From NCBI GenBank assembly GCA_003194525.1, contig NBIV01000026.1, positions 1 through 64,000 of the forward strand: 64,000 bases of DNA, given 5' to 3'. Source of the DNA: Gracilariopsis chorda (taxonomy: Eukaryota; Rhodophyta; Florideophyceae; Gracilariales; Gracilariaceae). Positions within the stretch are counted from its first letter, which is position 1. Every line of letters begins with the position of its first letter. The notes beneath the pieces are model-generated. The model worked only from the letters and a program-made list of their open reading frames with translations, was not told the DNA's origin and ran no database searches. Made by a program: the position numbers and the translations under genes. This document shows positions 45,316 through 57,238 of this stretch, in pieces.

Positions 45316-48222
45316 AATGACAAGAGGAGGGCGACGTCCGAACGTGGTGGGGTCCCATGTAACTCTGGAGATGCCAGAGTCAATTCTAGAGGGGTCAGGT
45401 TGAACGCAGGCGGTGCAAGGCAAAATGCAGGTGGTCATCGCGTCGGCAATAGTGGAGCACTGGCAAGAGCTGGACAACCCCGACTAGTACCAGCTCCTCT
45501 AGCTCCAGATGAGTTGGGAGTAAATGAGAGCGGATGGTACGTTCAAGTACCTATGGTTCCAGTGGTAGAAGAAGACGAAATTACTCCTGCCCCTACTCCG
45601 GTTGCAGCTGCAGATAGCACAATCGCCGCTGGAGGCAGTGGGTCCATTGCCACAGGTGTACCAACTTTGCTCACAATAACTGTACTTTTGGATATTGTGA
45701 GAGTCCTTCCAAGTCACACTTCTCTGCCTCCGATACCTTTCCTTCTCCCATGGACGCCTGCAGAATAGATGCTCGTTGCGATGGAAGTGAAAGAGGATAA
45801 GATCACCCCGGCTCCCTCACACCCGCCGCTGCAGCCTGCACTGCTACAATCTGAACAGGAAGAACAAAAGATGCCCATTCAGGTGGAGGTGGAAGAGGAT
45901 GGGATCACACCAGCTCCCTCACACCCGCTGCAGAAGCGGCCACAGCAACAGCTTGATACGACGGTCATGCAGTGTGCTGCACGTCCTGATCGGGGACTCT
46001 ATTGCTTCAACTATGCATGGGATCCGGTAGCAGCTCAGGCAAGGTATGATCTGGCCATCCGTGCAAGCGTGCCGGAGTTGGAAACGCTTCCTACTGCAGG
46101 TCAAAGGTGATTCGGAAGGTATGGCGAATTCCTACACACGCTCTCCTCCTGCTTGTACCCGCACTGGACATTGAAAATGCATAGCTGCAAGTATTGCAGT
46201 TGTGTTTTCCTTGTCATAGAGACCACTGTAGTGTGCTGTGGAATGAGAAGAATATCAGGATAGGGCGCCACGTTCCCCAGAAGGTAAAGCAGCGAGTTGG
46301 TTCGCAGTTTATATAGTCTCAGATCCTTTCACAGCCATTTCCTCAACTTTAATACGCTCTTCGCGATGACGCAAACGTTCATGGATATGTTGAAAGGGAC
46401 GGAATGGGGTCCCTCCTTTCTCAGAGTTGAGTGAAAGGCAGCTCTTGCTGTGCCCACGCAGAACCAGTACAACACGCGCTACAGGTTTTTGTGGGGTACT
46501 GGTCCGCCTTCCTTGGACCCATTTCACTATGTGCGTGCCAATGTTCGTGCGTTCATTAAATACATCAACGTAAGAGAACTCGTACCCAAGGTAAACGATG
46601 TGATCTAGCCCAAGCCCGACATGATGCGTGAGCTGTATCGATCCATGCTTAGCACCCAAGCACAAGAACAAAATCCAGAGACCGCCGTCGATATCAGCAT
46701 GCAGGCAGCAGAAGAGGGAGTAGTCGTACGCGGACAGGAAGGAACCCCAAGTGCCACAGTGGGTGCTTTTCATTCAGGTGCTTGCACTCTACCTGAAGAT
46801 GCTTGTAATGGGGCACCAACCATGATGAGAACACTCATCGTGGATCCGGCTGGCTTGTACCGAGTGCAGTCTCAAGTACCGCCCTTGGTAGAAGGAACTG
46901 TAACAGAAATGCAAGCCGTAGTGAGGGCTGCTCCCGCTACTGTTGCTGGATATGGGGCGGCTTCGAATGCTGAAAACAATGCGCAAGTGCGGTACAGACT
47001 TCTGAAACCCACATCCAAACTTGCAGAGAAAGGCACTTTCCCTCTTCTCTACCCGTATGACGATCAGCACGAACAGTTTGACATCAGCATGTTATTTAAT
47101 GCAGGAAAATCCACACAACAGAGCTAAGGTCATATTTTCAAGGATTGGGAACTCCGAAAACTCACCTGGGCTGAGAACGCGAAGAGAAGACTGTACTCAG
47201 ACAACATCCTTCTGAACAGTGGACCGTTGATGCAGATGTTGATGCTTCGCACCCACAAAACCATTGAGGACATGCGACTGTTTTTCCTGGAAAGAAACCA
47301 ACATGCAGAGATTGTACAAAAGCAAGAAATCCAGCAAGCGCAACAGCACACTGGCCACGTGACACCATCACAGTCTACACAAATTGGACGCATATTTCTG
47401 GCTGATGACTTGGTCAACTCAGCAGCGTACTGGAATAACAAGCGCATGGATTTACAGACGATCGTGGCGCGGAGAGGACTGCCTTCTCTTTTCAATCAAT
47501 CACCGTAAGCATCTGGCGAGAGAACATCCAGTGCCTTGGGATGCACACCACTAATAGTGGCGCATTTACGGCACAGAGTAACCATCCTCGACTATTTGAC
47601 CAACCAAATCTGATTGCAAGGGTTTACTTACAGTACGACAATGAATTTATGAAGGAGTTGGAAAAGACCTCAGAGCACATCTTATAAATGAAGTGCTTGA
47701 GGCTCTCATCAAAGCTTAAATTTCAAGAACGCAAAGTGCCCCATCACCACATGGTCTTGTGGCTCGAGGGGGGGTGTGATTTAAGACGTTGACGTGATCA
47801 CAGAGCCGTTTTGTGCAGAAGAGGTTCTTTTCGGTGAAGACGGTGCGTTGCGTGCCCTCATTCGTTCCATTCATAGGCACTGCCACTTCTTCTAATGCCG
47901 GAATCGCGCTGGCCGGTGAAATTTTGAATACGACAGCAACATGATTGTGCCGGAGACGTAGATTGGAGAAGGCACGAATCGCGTGATCAACCGCAGAAGA
48001 AAGCAAGAATACCTCAAGATTGTGTCTTACAACCTATCTCTGATTAAGACGTTAAGACGTACCGCTCACGTAGAACGGGGCATTACGTTCAAACATAGTA
48101 TCTGTCCGCATGTTAGTTCGACAGAAATCCCCATATTGACAAGCTTCTTGTTCCAATTTTCACGATTCTTGCTCATAAGGAAAAAAGATTGCATCATCGA
48201 AGTAGCCTATCTCGTACTGTGA
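45316..48222 (+). pseudogene. Helitron Rep/helicase-like protein remnant (HUH endonuclease part)
   Basis: Rolling-circle transposon protein, N-terminal part. It starts perhaps at ATG 45316 (MTRGGRRPNVV). Helitron_like_N features in order: GTFPLLYPYDD (about 47033), a frame shift, TWAENAKRRLYSDN, MLRTHKTIEDMRLFF, the block YWNNKRMDLQTIVARRGLPSLF (about 47430-47495), then after further shifts PHHHMVLWL (about 47741-47767), which corresponds to the HUH metal-binding motif, and IVSYNLSLIKTLRRTAHVERG (about 48013-48075), the usual VPYNPYLL..Y..HINVE block. I see no helicase domain downstream; a pogo-like remnant follows. At least five frame breaks. Confidence 0.78.
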
Positions 48223-48417
48223 CCTATGTATTCTTCAGTTATGCGTAATAAAGAAATATTCAAAAAGCGAGCGCTTTCTTCTTTCAAACACTATATATTG
48301 CAGCCATCGGCCCTACAATATTTGTCAACAACGCATTGAACACTGTTCTAACACGAAGCGATTGAACCTCATTATTCGATACTGCAATCAGCTGTCTTTG
48401 AATGGTTTCCGAATGGC

Positions 48418-49993
48418 ATGTCTTCGGAAGCTTTATCAGGCAAAAACAAAGTGAATATGGGAGTATTAAGACGTGCGTACCCCTCTTGGGTAAGGACGTA
48501 TCCTGAATCTCAACCAAAACAGGTGATTGATATTCATTTGAACCTTTTCACAAGAAAACGACCACCAGTAATCACCTCAGACAAAGAAGATATTATTGTT
48601 CAATTTGTGCTGTACGATGCCGAGAACAACATACAGCTAACCCGACAGGGCATTCTTGATATTTTTAAAGACTATGTTTCAAAGCTACCGCAAGAAAGAC
48701 AAGATCAAATAGGATTTCGTGAGAACCGTCCGTCTAACAACTGTGTATCAAGATATTTGAAGCGCAATGATCTGCACGTGCAGCATGTTTAAATGATGAA
48801 GAACAAAAGATTCAACACTGTCACACCAGAGGACCTTACTTGGCATATATCTTGAGTCAAAGTGGCAATCAAACCCCACAACATCACAGACCCTAGGTAT
48901 ATCTTCAATACGGATCGCTCCGGTGCTTCATTTGAAAAAATGGAAGGGTGAAGTCTTCGAAACTGAGTTGGAGCAAACATTTCGCCACTGGTGAAAAAGC
49001 TTTAACGACAAAAGGCAGCCTTGATAGAGTAACCATCATGTCAGTTGTCTCTGTAGTGGAGAAACCTACAAGCCACTGATTTTATTTCCGGGAAAACTTG
49101 CGCAATATTGAAAATTTAGAGGGCGTATTTATTCGCGGCACTGGATATTGCTTTCGTGTTATCTTTTCCAGAGCACGCCGCCAGGCGTCAAAAAATAGAT
49201 TGTTTTCAATTCGACAAAAGGGGTTCTGGAAGAGACGAAGGTCCTGTGAAAGAACTAACAGCGCTTGCTTCTTCCATTGGACATATACGGAGCCCATGTT
49301 CAGTACAAAACACTGAAACTGTTCAAAGATAAGGACATGATTTTCATCGCTCTTCTGGCGCCTCACGGTACGCAGCCACTAGACGTTACCGTTTCCAATT
49401 CGTACAAATCAATTTTGCAGGATGAATTGCATAAAGCAGTAAGACAGAAGCAGTAACTGAACATATTGGACATCGAGCAGTGTATCAGTAACGCGTATGC
49501 AAGTCCCCATACCACAAAAAACATTCGCTTAGGCTTCCACAATACTGGGATTTGAGACATAGAGTTAATGGAGTCAAACTGTACCCCGTTGAAAACATAA
49601 ATGATGGATACACGCGGAAAGATGTTACGTCGGGTCAAAGTGGACTAAAGTCTCGCCAAGTTTGAGAAAATGCATGAAACGCTGCTTCGAGATGCTGTGG
49701 TTGACAAAAACGGCTACATGCCCATTAAAATCACCAAAGGCGCTCATTTAACCTCTAACGTAGTTGTGGAGGTGAAACAGCGAAAGTCGGCTCAAGAAGG
49801 GAGGTGCAGAGAGGCTGAAAAGCGTGAACTCGCAGCGGCATGTAAAAAGTCAGGAGCAGAAATCAGGCATTCAGTGCACCTTGCACCAGTTGGCAGAACT
49901 CAGCGCCATCGTCTTGCTCAGCCTTGCAAGGCGCGGAGGCAGCTGCGCCGAGCAAAAGCGCGCGTGGAAAAGCTCTCTTATGGTGGGGGGTAG
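48418..49993 (+). pseudogene. pogo/Tc5-like DDE transposase pseudogene
   Basis: The first 124 codons form an HTH region like CENP-B/pogo transposases (LTRQGILDIFKDYVSKLP, RENRPSNNCVSRYLKRN). The DDE nuclease follows in several frames: first Asp in IFNTDRSGASFE (about 48900), second in PLDIYGAHVQYKTLKLF (about 49268, normally LDGHxSH), then IALLAPHGTQPLDVTVSNSYKS (about 49350-49415), the classic pogo block, and a C-terminal basic tail (49670-49993) with a coiled, Lys/Arg-rich end. Stops and shifts are frequent. No terminal repeats were found. Confidence 0.85.
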
Positions 49994-50001
49994 GGGCCCA
50001 A

Positions 50002-50241
50002 TCGACAAGACGTCACTGTAGTAAAACTGGCTGCCAATCAGAATCGTAGGCTCATGCAATCATACACGCCACGATGAACCCCTCAGGGTCAACCTTCTCT
50101 CTGCCATTAGCTCCCTCGTATTCGCCCTCTTGCCGTATCACACTTTTAGCCTCACCCATAAAAGCCTTCCCACCCAATAGCCCCCGTCCATTTCATCGCT
50201 TGTGTCGTTGATGGGGCTACACCAATGCTCGTCGCGTCATG
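50002..50241 (+). repeat. left terminal inverted repeat of the MULE
   Basis: Blocks such as CAGAATCGTAGGCTCATGCA, TAGCTCCCTCGTATTCG and CATAAAAGCCTTCC recur in reverse complement at 56212-56455 in the same order and spacing. The last clear match, GCGTCATG, ends at 50241. The outermost 15-20 bp align less well. Confidence 0.9.
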
Positions 50242-50445
50242 TCACGATAAATGCCGCCAAAGCGTGACCTTGACGAACAAGAATGCTTGGGAATGTCACG
50301 GCAACCACCGAAAGAGCGCGAACTTGATGAATTTGATGGTAGTTCTCTCTGATAAAATTCATCACTGTGACCGACGACGTTCGCCATAGCTCTATTCCCA
50401 ACACTTTTTGCCATCCCTTGTCCATTTTCTCTTGCAAGTACTTTG

Positions 50446-51385
50446 ATGGCTGCTGTTTTACGTAAGCTCAGTACAGAATTTACAAATAATACCTTCGATG
50501 GTTTGCTTGTATTGAATACAGACAAGAAACTATCTAATACATGCCGAAAACTCTACAAGGATCTTGAACGGTACGGACGAATAAAGTTGACGGATGACAT
50601 AAACAGATGTACAATAGTCCAAAATCATGTGTACAACATCGTGAAAGCTGAAGAGCGTAAAATAACACCAATATAGTTTGTACACAGTTCTAGGCCGGAA
50701 GTCTACATCTGTTCTGATCTCACAACTGCGGGCAGTAATGGAAATGAAACCTCTCCCTGGCGTCTGTTTCTGTATTTTTGATATGGGAGCCACTTCATTC
50801 TCGTACGCGAAGCGAGTGAAAACCGAGCCACAGCAGAGCCAATCTCTCTTGGACGAGCTTAAAAAGGTTTTGACAGTGAATGTCACGGGTGATGCAAAAC
50901 CGATTGACAGTGTCTTTGTTTCCATTAATTTAGACAGCATTCACTGTAGAGTTCTTATCGAAAGGCAGTTTACTGGCCCACAACGTGCGCTTAGAGAAGA
51001 GCCAACAATTTATTTCTCGGATAGTTATGGGTGGAAATGTCCAGAATATCCCGTTGCGTTCTTCAAAGAGGCATTCGAATATAGTTTTCTCGATACAAAC
51101 GCTCTAGCTACATATTCAAGACGAAACTATATGATAGACGTTTTGGTGTACCGAAAGCAATCTGACGGGTACAGTTGCGGTTGTTATGTTATAACCAGCG
51201 CTACACATATGGCTGCAGATTGTGATTTTGCCCCAAAGAAAGCAAAGATAACTGGTATGAGCTACCATCTGTCGGTAATATACAGATGGATGGCACTCAA
51301 AGCCCGTGTTCTGCAAATTATGATGGTGTCACAATCCATAAAACCGATTATTTTCATGAAACGATGGTATCTAATTACCGGCTGA
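50446..51385 (+). pseudogene. Ulp1-type cysteine protease (C48) of the MULE
   Basis: The ATG at 50446 opens 77 codons; a frame change near 50677 leads to the main frame (to 51385). The protease fold is visible: VFVSINLDSIHCRVLIE (catalytic His; the usual His-Trp is His-Cys here), IYFSDSYGW (Asp) and RKQSDGYSCGCYVI (Gln of the oxyanion hole and catalytic Cys). Ulp1 proteases cleave SUMO-like proteins; their role in MULEs is unknown. The catalytic residues remain although the frame is broken once. Confidence 0.82.
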
Positions 51386-52891
51386 ACCATCGTGATGACT
51401 ATTTCCGGTGTCGTGAAGAAGGTAAAAGGCGTCTCAAAAAGATGCGTAATCCGGTACTGAAGAGTAGTGGCATGAGGATGCAGAGCCTTAAGCAGACTTT
51501 TGACGTTTTAAAACAAGCCAAAAGAACCAAGTCTTTGGAATTGATGGCATCAAAGCATAGTTTGTGGAGTAATAGAATTACCATAGAGCATAATGTAACG
51601 ATGTCAGGGTCGAATGAGGCGATATCGATAAAGAAGTTGGAAGATAATGTTGGAAGTGAGGTCCAGATGCCTGATTTGCGTGCTACGTCTTTGAATGATT
51701 TCTCTGCTGTCTATGGAGACAATGGGATCCACGAATCTGATGGAGAGAAGCAGACTATTCTGCAATATTTGTCGCATAGAAAAGCAAAATTGAAGCATCT
51801 AAACGCTAATCTGTCCTTCTATAGTGGACGTATATCAGACAGAAAGGTTTGGTTCTGCGACAGTATATCGTTCCGACTATATGATATTACAGAACCGAAT
51901 CTCGTGGTATCTCTATTGTTAATGATATCATCGAAGTGGCTGTGGGGGAATCATAACGAAAGGTCTCCAAGACAGGGTGGGGATGGAGTCACAGTAGCTA
52001 GCAGGAGCCATGATTTGACCTATACAAGTCTTAGTATCGAAGGAAGTAAGCCTGCTGCGTCATTGATTGCAGACGTCGTCATCGAAGCAGCTATTGCGCT
52101 GCATTACTCTGATGCAGCGTATCGAATCGAGCGCGGTGGTAGAGCAATGACAGAGATAATTCCTATAAGACATCTGAAGGACTGGTCATGCTCAGGTGCG
52201 AATTTTATATGTGGGGAGGTTCCTGATATTCTGGGTCTTCTGGTTTCAATTGCGCTCTCGCAAGGGCACCTGTACCCTCTTCCTTGCCTCCGGTATGTTC
52301 ACTTTCTGAAGAAAGGATCCCAAAGGCTTATTCATGCACGCTTCAGGTGATTACGGCACAGCAGGTCGCCAATTCCTGCCCTCCCAGCATGATCATGCAT
52401 TTGAAGATCATGACATCGAATTGGACAGCATCTTTGAACATGAAAAACTCGAATGACGTCGTGCTTCCCATCGAGGAGTGTGTTCAGAAAAGACTTGAAG
52501 CGATAAAAGAGGCCATGAGAAAAGGGTTATCAGAATGGAAGAAGAAAGATCGTCAAAAAACGGAGAGCTTTTGGCTTTCTCTATTCGAAAGTGCTTTCCT
52601 GGAGACTACGAAGTATCAAGAGTAGAGCAGATATGTGACGGAATAGTTCAGAGGCATGCTGTCGTTGTAGTACAGAATTGCATTTGGCCAGGGTTCTCCA
52701 GAACTGCTCCCGTCCTGCAACACACCCATTCTGAACATAATGTACATATCCAAGTTCCTTCGACAGAAGACCTGGCGCCAACCTCGAACACACCATCTTC
52801 ATTTCACCCATTAGTTAAGCCCGACATAGCGGGATTTATGCGCATGCAGGACCAAACAAACATCCCTTGCTCCGAAGATATGGGTAAATGA
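51386..52891 (+). pseudogene. central MULE frames, C-terminal to the Ulp1 domain
   Basis: A 354-codon frame (51286-52350) continues the Ulp1 protein after a probable frameshift (RDDYFRCREEGKRRLKK), hydrophilic and mostly without known motif. Two shorter frames (52284-52625 and 52535-52891) follow, the first with a charged helix (KRLEAIKEAMRKGLSEWKKK). I do not recognise a domain. They may form the long C-terminal region typical of Ulp1 proteins in MULEs. Confidence 0.5.
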
Positions 52892-52921
52892 GGCAATGGC
52901 TTACGAGGTGGCATCGCTGAT

Positions 52922-55377
52922 GTGCAAAGCATGAAAGGGATGGACATCACCGAAGTCTGTAGTACCTCGATTATCATTTGCTCCAGTATTCTCTCGGCTC
53001 TTTTTGGAAATCAGGATACTTTGGACTCGAAGCTTGACTTGCAGTTCAGCTCTGTCGAACTGCAGACTGTTAATTGCAATCTTTCCGACATCGAAAAGGA
53101 CGAGAGTGCTATGGAGGCACTCCTTGACGTGGAACTCGGTGGAGATGGCACCTTTGACGAGACTACCAAACTAATTGAATAATTTTTGTTCTTTGATGAT
53201 GACGAACAAATACCCGCTGCTCTCATACGTACGCCCACTGAGGAAGAAAAAATTGGCTACAGGGTGAGAATGGCAATGAAAGCGGTGTGGACAGCGACAA
53301 ACGTAATGAAACCATCAAAGCAAAGGGAAGTTATGAAGAGAATTCCGTGAATGATTACTTTAAGGCGACTGCCATCGCTTACTTTGGGAACTTACCAGTT
53401 AATACACCGGGTCAGAAAGTAATAAATGAAGTCAAAGTTATTGCTGCATTAATGGGGTACAGCCTGAAGTGCCGGACCTCCATATTTCTAGGGCAGAAGA
53501 AAGTGGAACGGAACAGTGGGACTGTCAAAGACAAGCGGGTACTCAAGAATTATATACTTGAGTGCAGAAAGAAAGACGAAGGGGAGACATGTGGGTTTTC
53601 ATTGAAAACCAAGACGCTGACGCCCAAGGACAGAGACGAAGGGAATTCAAATGTTGGAGATTTTCGGGAAGCTACACATAATCATCCTCCATCGCGATCT
53701 GGTGCTAAAATTAGACATCTGCCTCCAAAGATGTGGAGGGAAGCTATATACATGACAATTAAGCTGCAATTCAGTCTCATAGATACAGTCAAATACCTTC
53801 AAGATAAGTATGAAATAACTATAAACCCAAGCTCTATTCGAAAGATGCTTGGATACAACCATGGAATAGGTAATCCAAAAGATTTGGAATGTACCAACCT
53901 TTTAAAGAGCTAGTGGCGTTGCACGAACAAGGTGTCGAGAACAGGTACTTTATCTCTGATGATGAAGAGGGAAGAATGATATCGGCTGGTTAGGTTCTCG
54001 CTGAATCGATTAAAGACTACAAAATCTACGGAATTGTGCCTGGTGTATCAGTCGATTGTACAGAAGTTGCTAATCGCCACGGTCTACCGTTTATAACCAT
54101 TAAAAGAAGAGGTAACGACGGGTTTGTCATTACGTTCTTTTTTAGATTTATTTGCGGCAAGTATGAAGAAGAGTTCTTATATGTACTATCCCAGTTTAAG
54201 GCTATGATTCCGATTTTTCTAGCTATGATATCCATGGGGCAGAGCGCAACCTGTATAGCCGCAACCGAAAAAGTGATTTACACGTCTTTTATAGTGCTCG
54301 ACTAGTGGCATCTTAGAAACAGGCAGATTAAGAACGTAACTGCGTGTTGTTATCATATCGGGCGGGGCAACTGGTGCGAAAACATGTCCAAAGATCTATG
54401 TGATCTTCGTAGAGAAAAGACGTTCGCAAATATTCACGGACCGTTGGCATCATTTAATGGAGACGGACTTCAAGCCTTTCGCCGATAAACTGCCGGTGTG
54501 GTTTGCGTATTTGTACGTGCACAGACCGCAGTTACTCGTTCCATGCTTCCAAATCATTTCCATCCCTAGGAAATACCTATTTCAAGGGACAGGATACACG
54601 GAGTCCTCTAATGCAGGTTATCGCGCTTACGTGTTATCCATGAAAATTCGCTTCAGCGACATCCGAAAGCAAATGCGAGAAATGACTCGAAAACGAGCGG
54701 CCGATCGCAGGGAGGCCCAAATACGGTCCGTGACTCCTCACATTTCCAATTTTCGTTCTATAAGGAACGATATGTTGCCTTTTCCTCCAGACATTCTGGA
54801 TGCGCTTAAATCAGAACATACCAGTGATTCACTCACCAAGTTCATGAAAATCAGTATTGATCCGTCAAGAAATTATGCTGATCGGCGTGCATATGTAACC
54901 AGTCTCGAAGAGAATCACTGGCCAGAGCTGCATTTACAGGATGGGGAAAGCGTTAGCGATATCGCATGCTTCGGGCTCACATGCATATTACAATTTGTCT
55001 GAAAGCTTGAAGCTTCTATGGCTCTCGCCTTAGCAGCAGTCTTACCGCTAATTCCACCACGAGAACCTCTGATGGTTCTTTTCGCTCGCAACGAAATAAA
55101 GAGCGACGACGGTGGAGAGATCGCGTTAATGGCACGGTATGATTGTGACAACACTGAACCCATGGAATTTCCTTGTCGGCATCATGTCAAGTGTGCATTT
55201 GCATATAACGAATACGTCCTCCACCAGCCGGTTTGGAAAGAGATATTGGGTGGCCATATTGAAATGGAATCATTCTTCGAAAGATATTGGAGTGTCATTC
55301 CTGACATGTATACTTTCGAAGATGTTTGCAATGCTTGCAAACTGTGTTGCGTCATTGGCATCGTTTATGTGAACTGA
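52922..55377 (+). pseudogene. FAR1/MURA-like transposase of the MULE
   Basis: N-terminal acidic region 52922-53182, then after a shift the zinc finger of the FAR1/WRKY-GCM1 type (YILECRKKDEGETCGFSLK, then FREATHNHPPS; Cys-Cys-His-His ligands, about 53545-53695). The MULE nuclease begins after a stop near 53912: GVSVDCTEVANRHGLPFI (first Asp, about 54037) and EEEFLYVLSQFKAMIP (about 54170), then a second acidic site in another frame. A SWIM-like PCRHHVKCAF lies at about 55170. There is no ATG at the start of the long frame (it opens with GTG), so the true start is in the upstream frame. Several frameshifts and stops. Confidence 0.85.
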
Positions 55378-55380
55378 CGA

Positions 55381-55962
55381 ATGGAATCAGTTTCCACAAG
55401 CGCAGGTAAAACGGCTTCGGATGTAGACCTTGTTCTCCACAAGACCACTGAAAACGAAGTAAGAAAGCATGTCAAATGGTCGGATAATCATGTTATATTT
55501 AACCAGGTTCATACGTTGGTAAGATTTATAGGTCCTGCGGAAGTTGAGGACTTTATGGAGCTCTTGAAAGAGCTGCAACGCCGGTTGAACCGAGTAAAAA
55601 TGGTCACAAAGAACATGTTAGATGAGTTTCATACTGTCATGGAGCAGTATCCCAGGGAAAAGAACAGAGTCACCATTAGAGATGTAGATGGCCAGACTGC
55701 GATGACTTCTTTGCTCCCTCCGAATCGTGCAAATTCGAAGCTTACAAAAAGAAAAAAGAGCTTCACTGAACGATTACATGCAAAGAAACATAAACTAATT
55801 GAAAAGCATGATAATGAAAACGGGTTTGGCAAGAGGATTAGAAAACTTCCAACGTCTCCACAAGAGTCTAGTACAAGATTTCATCGTACGCTGACAAGGG
55901 AACAAGTCGCAAAATCTATTTCAAAGGCTGTCAACATCATTGAAAGCTTTCATCGTCAGTAA
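55381..55962 (+). CDS. C-terminal MULE ORF, unknown function
   Basis: A 193-codon frame begins at an ATG at 55381, just after a stop at 55375-55377, so it is either a separate gene or the read-through C-terminus of the transposase. It has a helical region (FMELLKELQRRLNRVK), a basic middle (KLTKRKKSFTERLHAKKHK) that may be a nuclear signal, and a helical end. No known domain. Confidence 0.45.
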   Translation: MESVSTSAGKTASDVDLVLHKTTENEVRKHVKWSDNHVIFNQVHTLVRFIGPAEVEDFMELLKELQRRLNRVKMVTKNMLDEFHTVMEQYPREKNRVTIRDVDGQTAMTSLLPPNRANSKLTKRKKSFTERLHAKKHKLIEKHDNENGFGKRIRKLPTSPQESSTRFHRTLTREQVAKSISKAVNIIESFHRQ

Positions 55963-56211
55963 CGTGTTTGTTATATTACAGCAGCAAATGGATGTACTTC
56001 ACTTACGATAGGAGAGTATAAATGCGTCAGACAAAAGGAAACAACTGACAAATGTCTCGATTGTGTAATGGAGAACTAATTTAGGCCCGACGAGAAACAA
56101 TTAGGCGCAGCGATGAAGGAAGATGGGAGCCATCTCTTCTCTTGGAACGCCCATGATCATGTTATCTCCCACATCTGTCATGCTCACACTGAAATGGGAC
56201 AAGTGCCCAAT

Positions 56212-56455
56212 CATGACGTTGTCGAGCATTCTTGTAACCCCATCACTAACAAAAGCATATACATGGACGACAGCTATTGTTTGGGAAGGCTTTTATGTAT
56301 GAGCCTCGCAGTGAAATAGGGCAAGACGCCGAATACGAGGGAGCTAGTGGCAGAGAGAAGATCAGCCCTGAGGGGGTCATCGTGGCAGATATGAATGCAT
56401 GAGCCTACGCTTCTGATCGGTAGCCAGTTCTACTTTGGGGAGTTTCGTCGTTTTT
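56212..56455 (-). repeat. right terminal inverted repeat of the MULE
   Basis: Reverse complement of the left TIR with scattered substitutions; ATGAGCCTACGCTTCTGATCGG near 56398 pairs with the left block at about 50035-50055. Confidence 0.9.
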
Positions 56456-56486
56456 GTCAGCCCAAAGCGGGTGGACAACCAACTGG

Positions 56487-56749
56487 TGTAGGTTAGAGAA
56501 CAACCTGTGAGGACGTCAGGGAGCAATCCCCAACTCGCAATAGCACACAAGCAATTTTGTAGACTTTATTGCTGTTCATCTTGGTTATGTTGTTCTTTTT
56601 CGAAGTTGTAGAGTAGCTACTCTAAAGCTAGCACTAAGTAGTAAACTAAGACCAGATAGCGGACTGCGTGGCAAATCCCGCACAGTAGCGAGCGGCCCGA
56701 ATTTTCTCATTGGCCAATAGTATACAATATAATGGACGTAGTGTCAACA
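56487..56749 (-). repeat. 3' LTR of the copia element
   Basis: On the minus strand it begins TGTTGACACTACG at 56749, directly after a polypurine tract, and ends near 56487 at ...ACCTACA. It is short, about 263 bp, as usual for copia elements. It contains an AATAAA-like ACAGCAATAAAGTC sequence near 56570. The right LTR was not found, so the length rests on one copy. Confidence 0.7.
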
Positions 56750-56761
56750 CTCCCCCTGTTC
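56750..56761 (-). promoter_or_regulatory. polypurine tract of the copia element
   Basis: GAACAGGGGGAG on the minus strand abuts the LTR start TGTTG. It marks the element orientation as minus, in agreement with its pol. Confidence 0.8.
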
Positions 56762-57238
56762 GCGACGCAGATGGTCTAAAAAACATGACCAGGCATGGTA
56801 AAATTCGGAACATAGCGAGCTAGGTAGGTTCATTCCAAGAGTTGCAAAACATGTCTTACAAGGTACCATTAGGTCCAGGAGCGGTATTCAAACCTGGGAC
56901 TAGCAAGTTGCACACGGGCGCATTTGACCTGTCAGGTATAAATACCAAAACCATTGGTGAATACTGACCTGTATTAACAGACGTGGGGGTGGACGTGCTT
57001 AGCTGTGGCCCGTTAAGGGTGCGGCTATGCTCTCCCGACGGTAGACAGAATTGAGGGGCCGAAAGCTGAGAGGGGATTTCCAGACGATGTGCCGTACGCC
57101 TCTGTATTGGCTTTTGCTCCCTATACCGTAAATGGTTTTACAGCTTTTCCCATGCTGGTCAAGCATTGCTTCTAAGTCCCTCGCAGTAACATCTTCTTCC
57201 AAATTAGCCCCCCGTCCACATTTTATTAGAAGACCAAC
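56762..57238. other. 3' untranslated part of the copia element
   Basis: About 480 bp between pol and PPT with no gene; a minus-strand frame at 56999-57202 is short and without motif. Confidence 0.4.

Larger units (their letters stand above)
50002..56455 (+). mobile_element. Mutator-like DNA transposon (MULE) with ~240-bp TIRs and Ulp1 protease
   Basis: Long inverted repeats at 50002-50241 and 56212-56455 enclose a Ulp1-type protease, central unassigned frames, and a FAR1/MURA-like transposase with a GCM/WRKY-type finger and SWIM-like site. The combination matches MULEs that carry Ulp1 genes (Kaonashi-like). The genes contain frameshifts but long open stretches persist, so the copy is younger than the retroelement remnants nearby. 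I could not identify a 9-bp target duplication. Confidence 0.88.
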
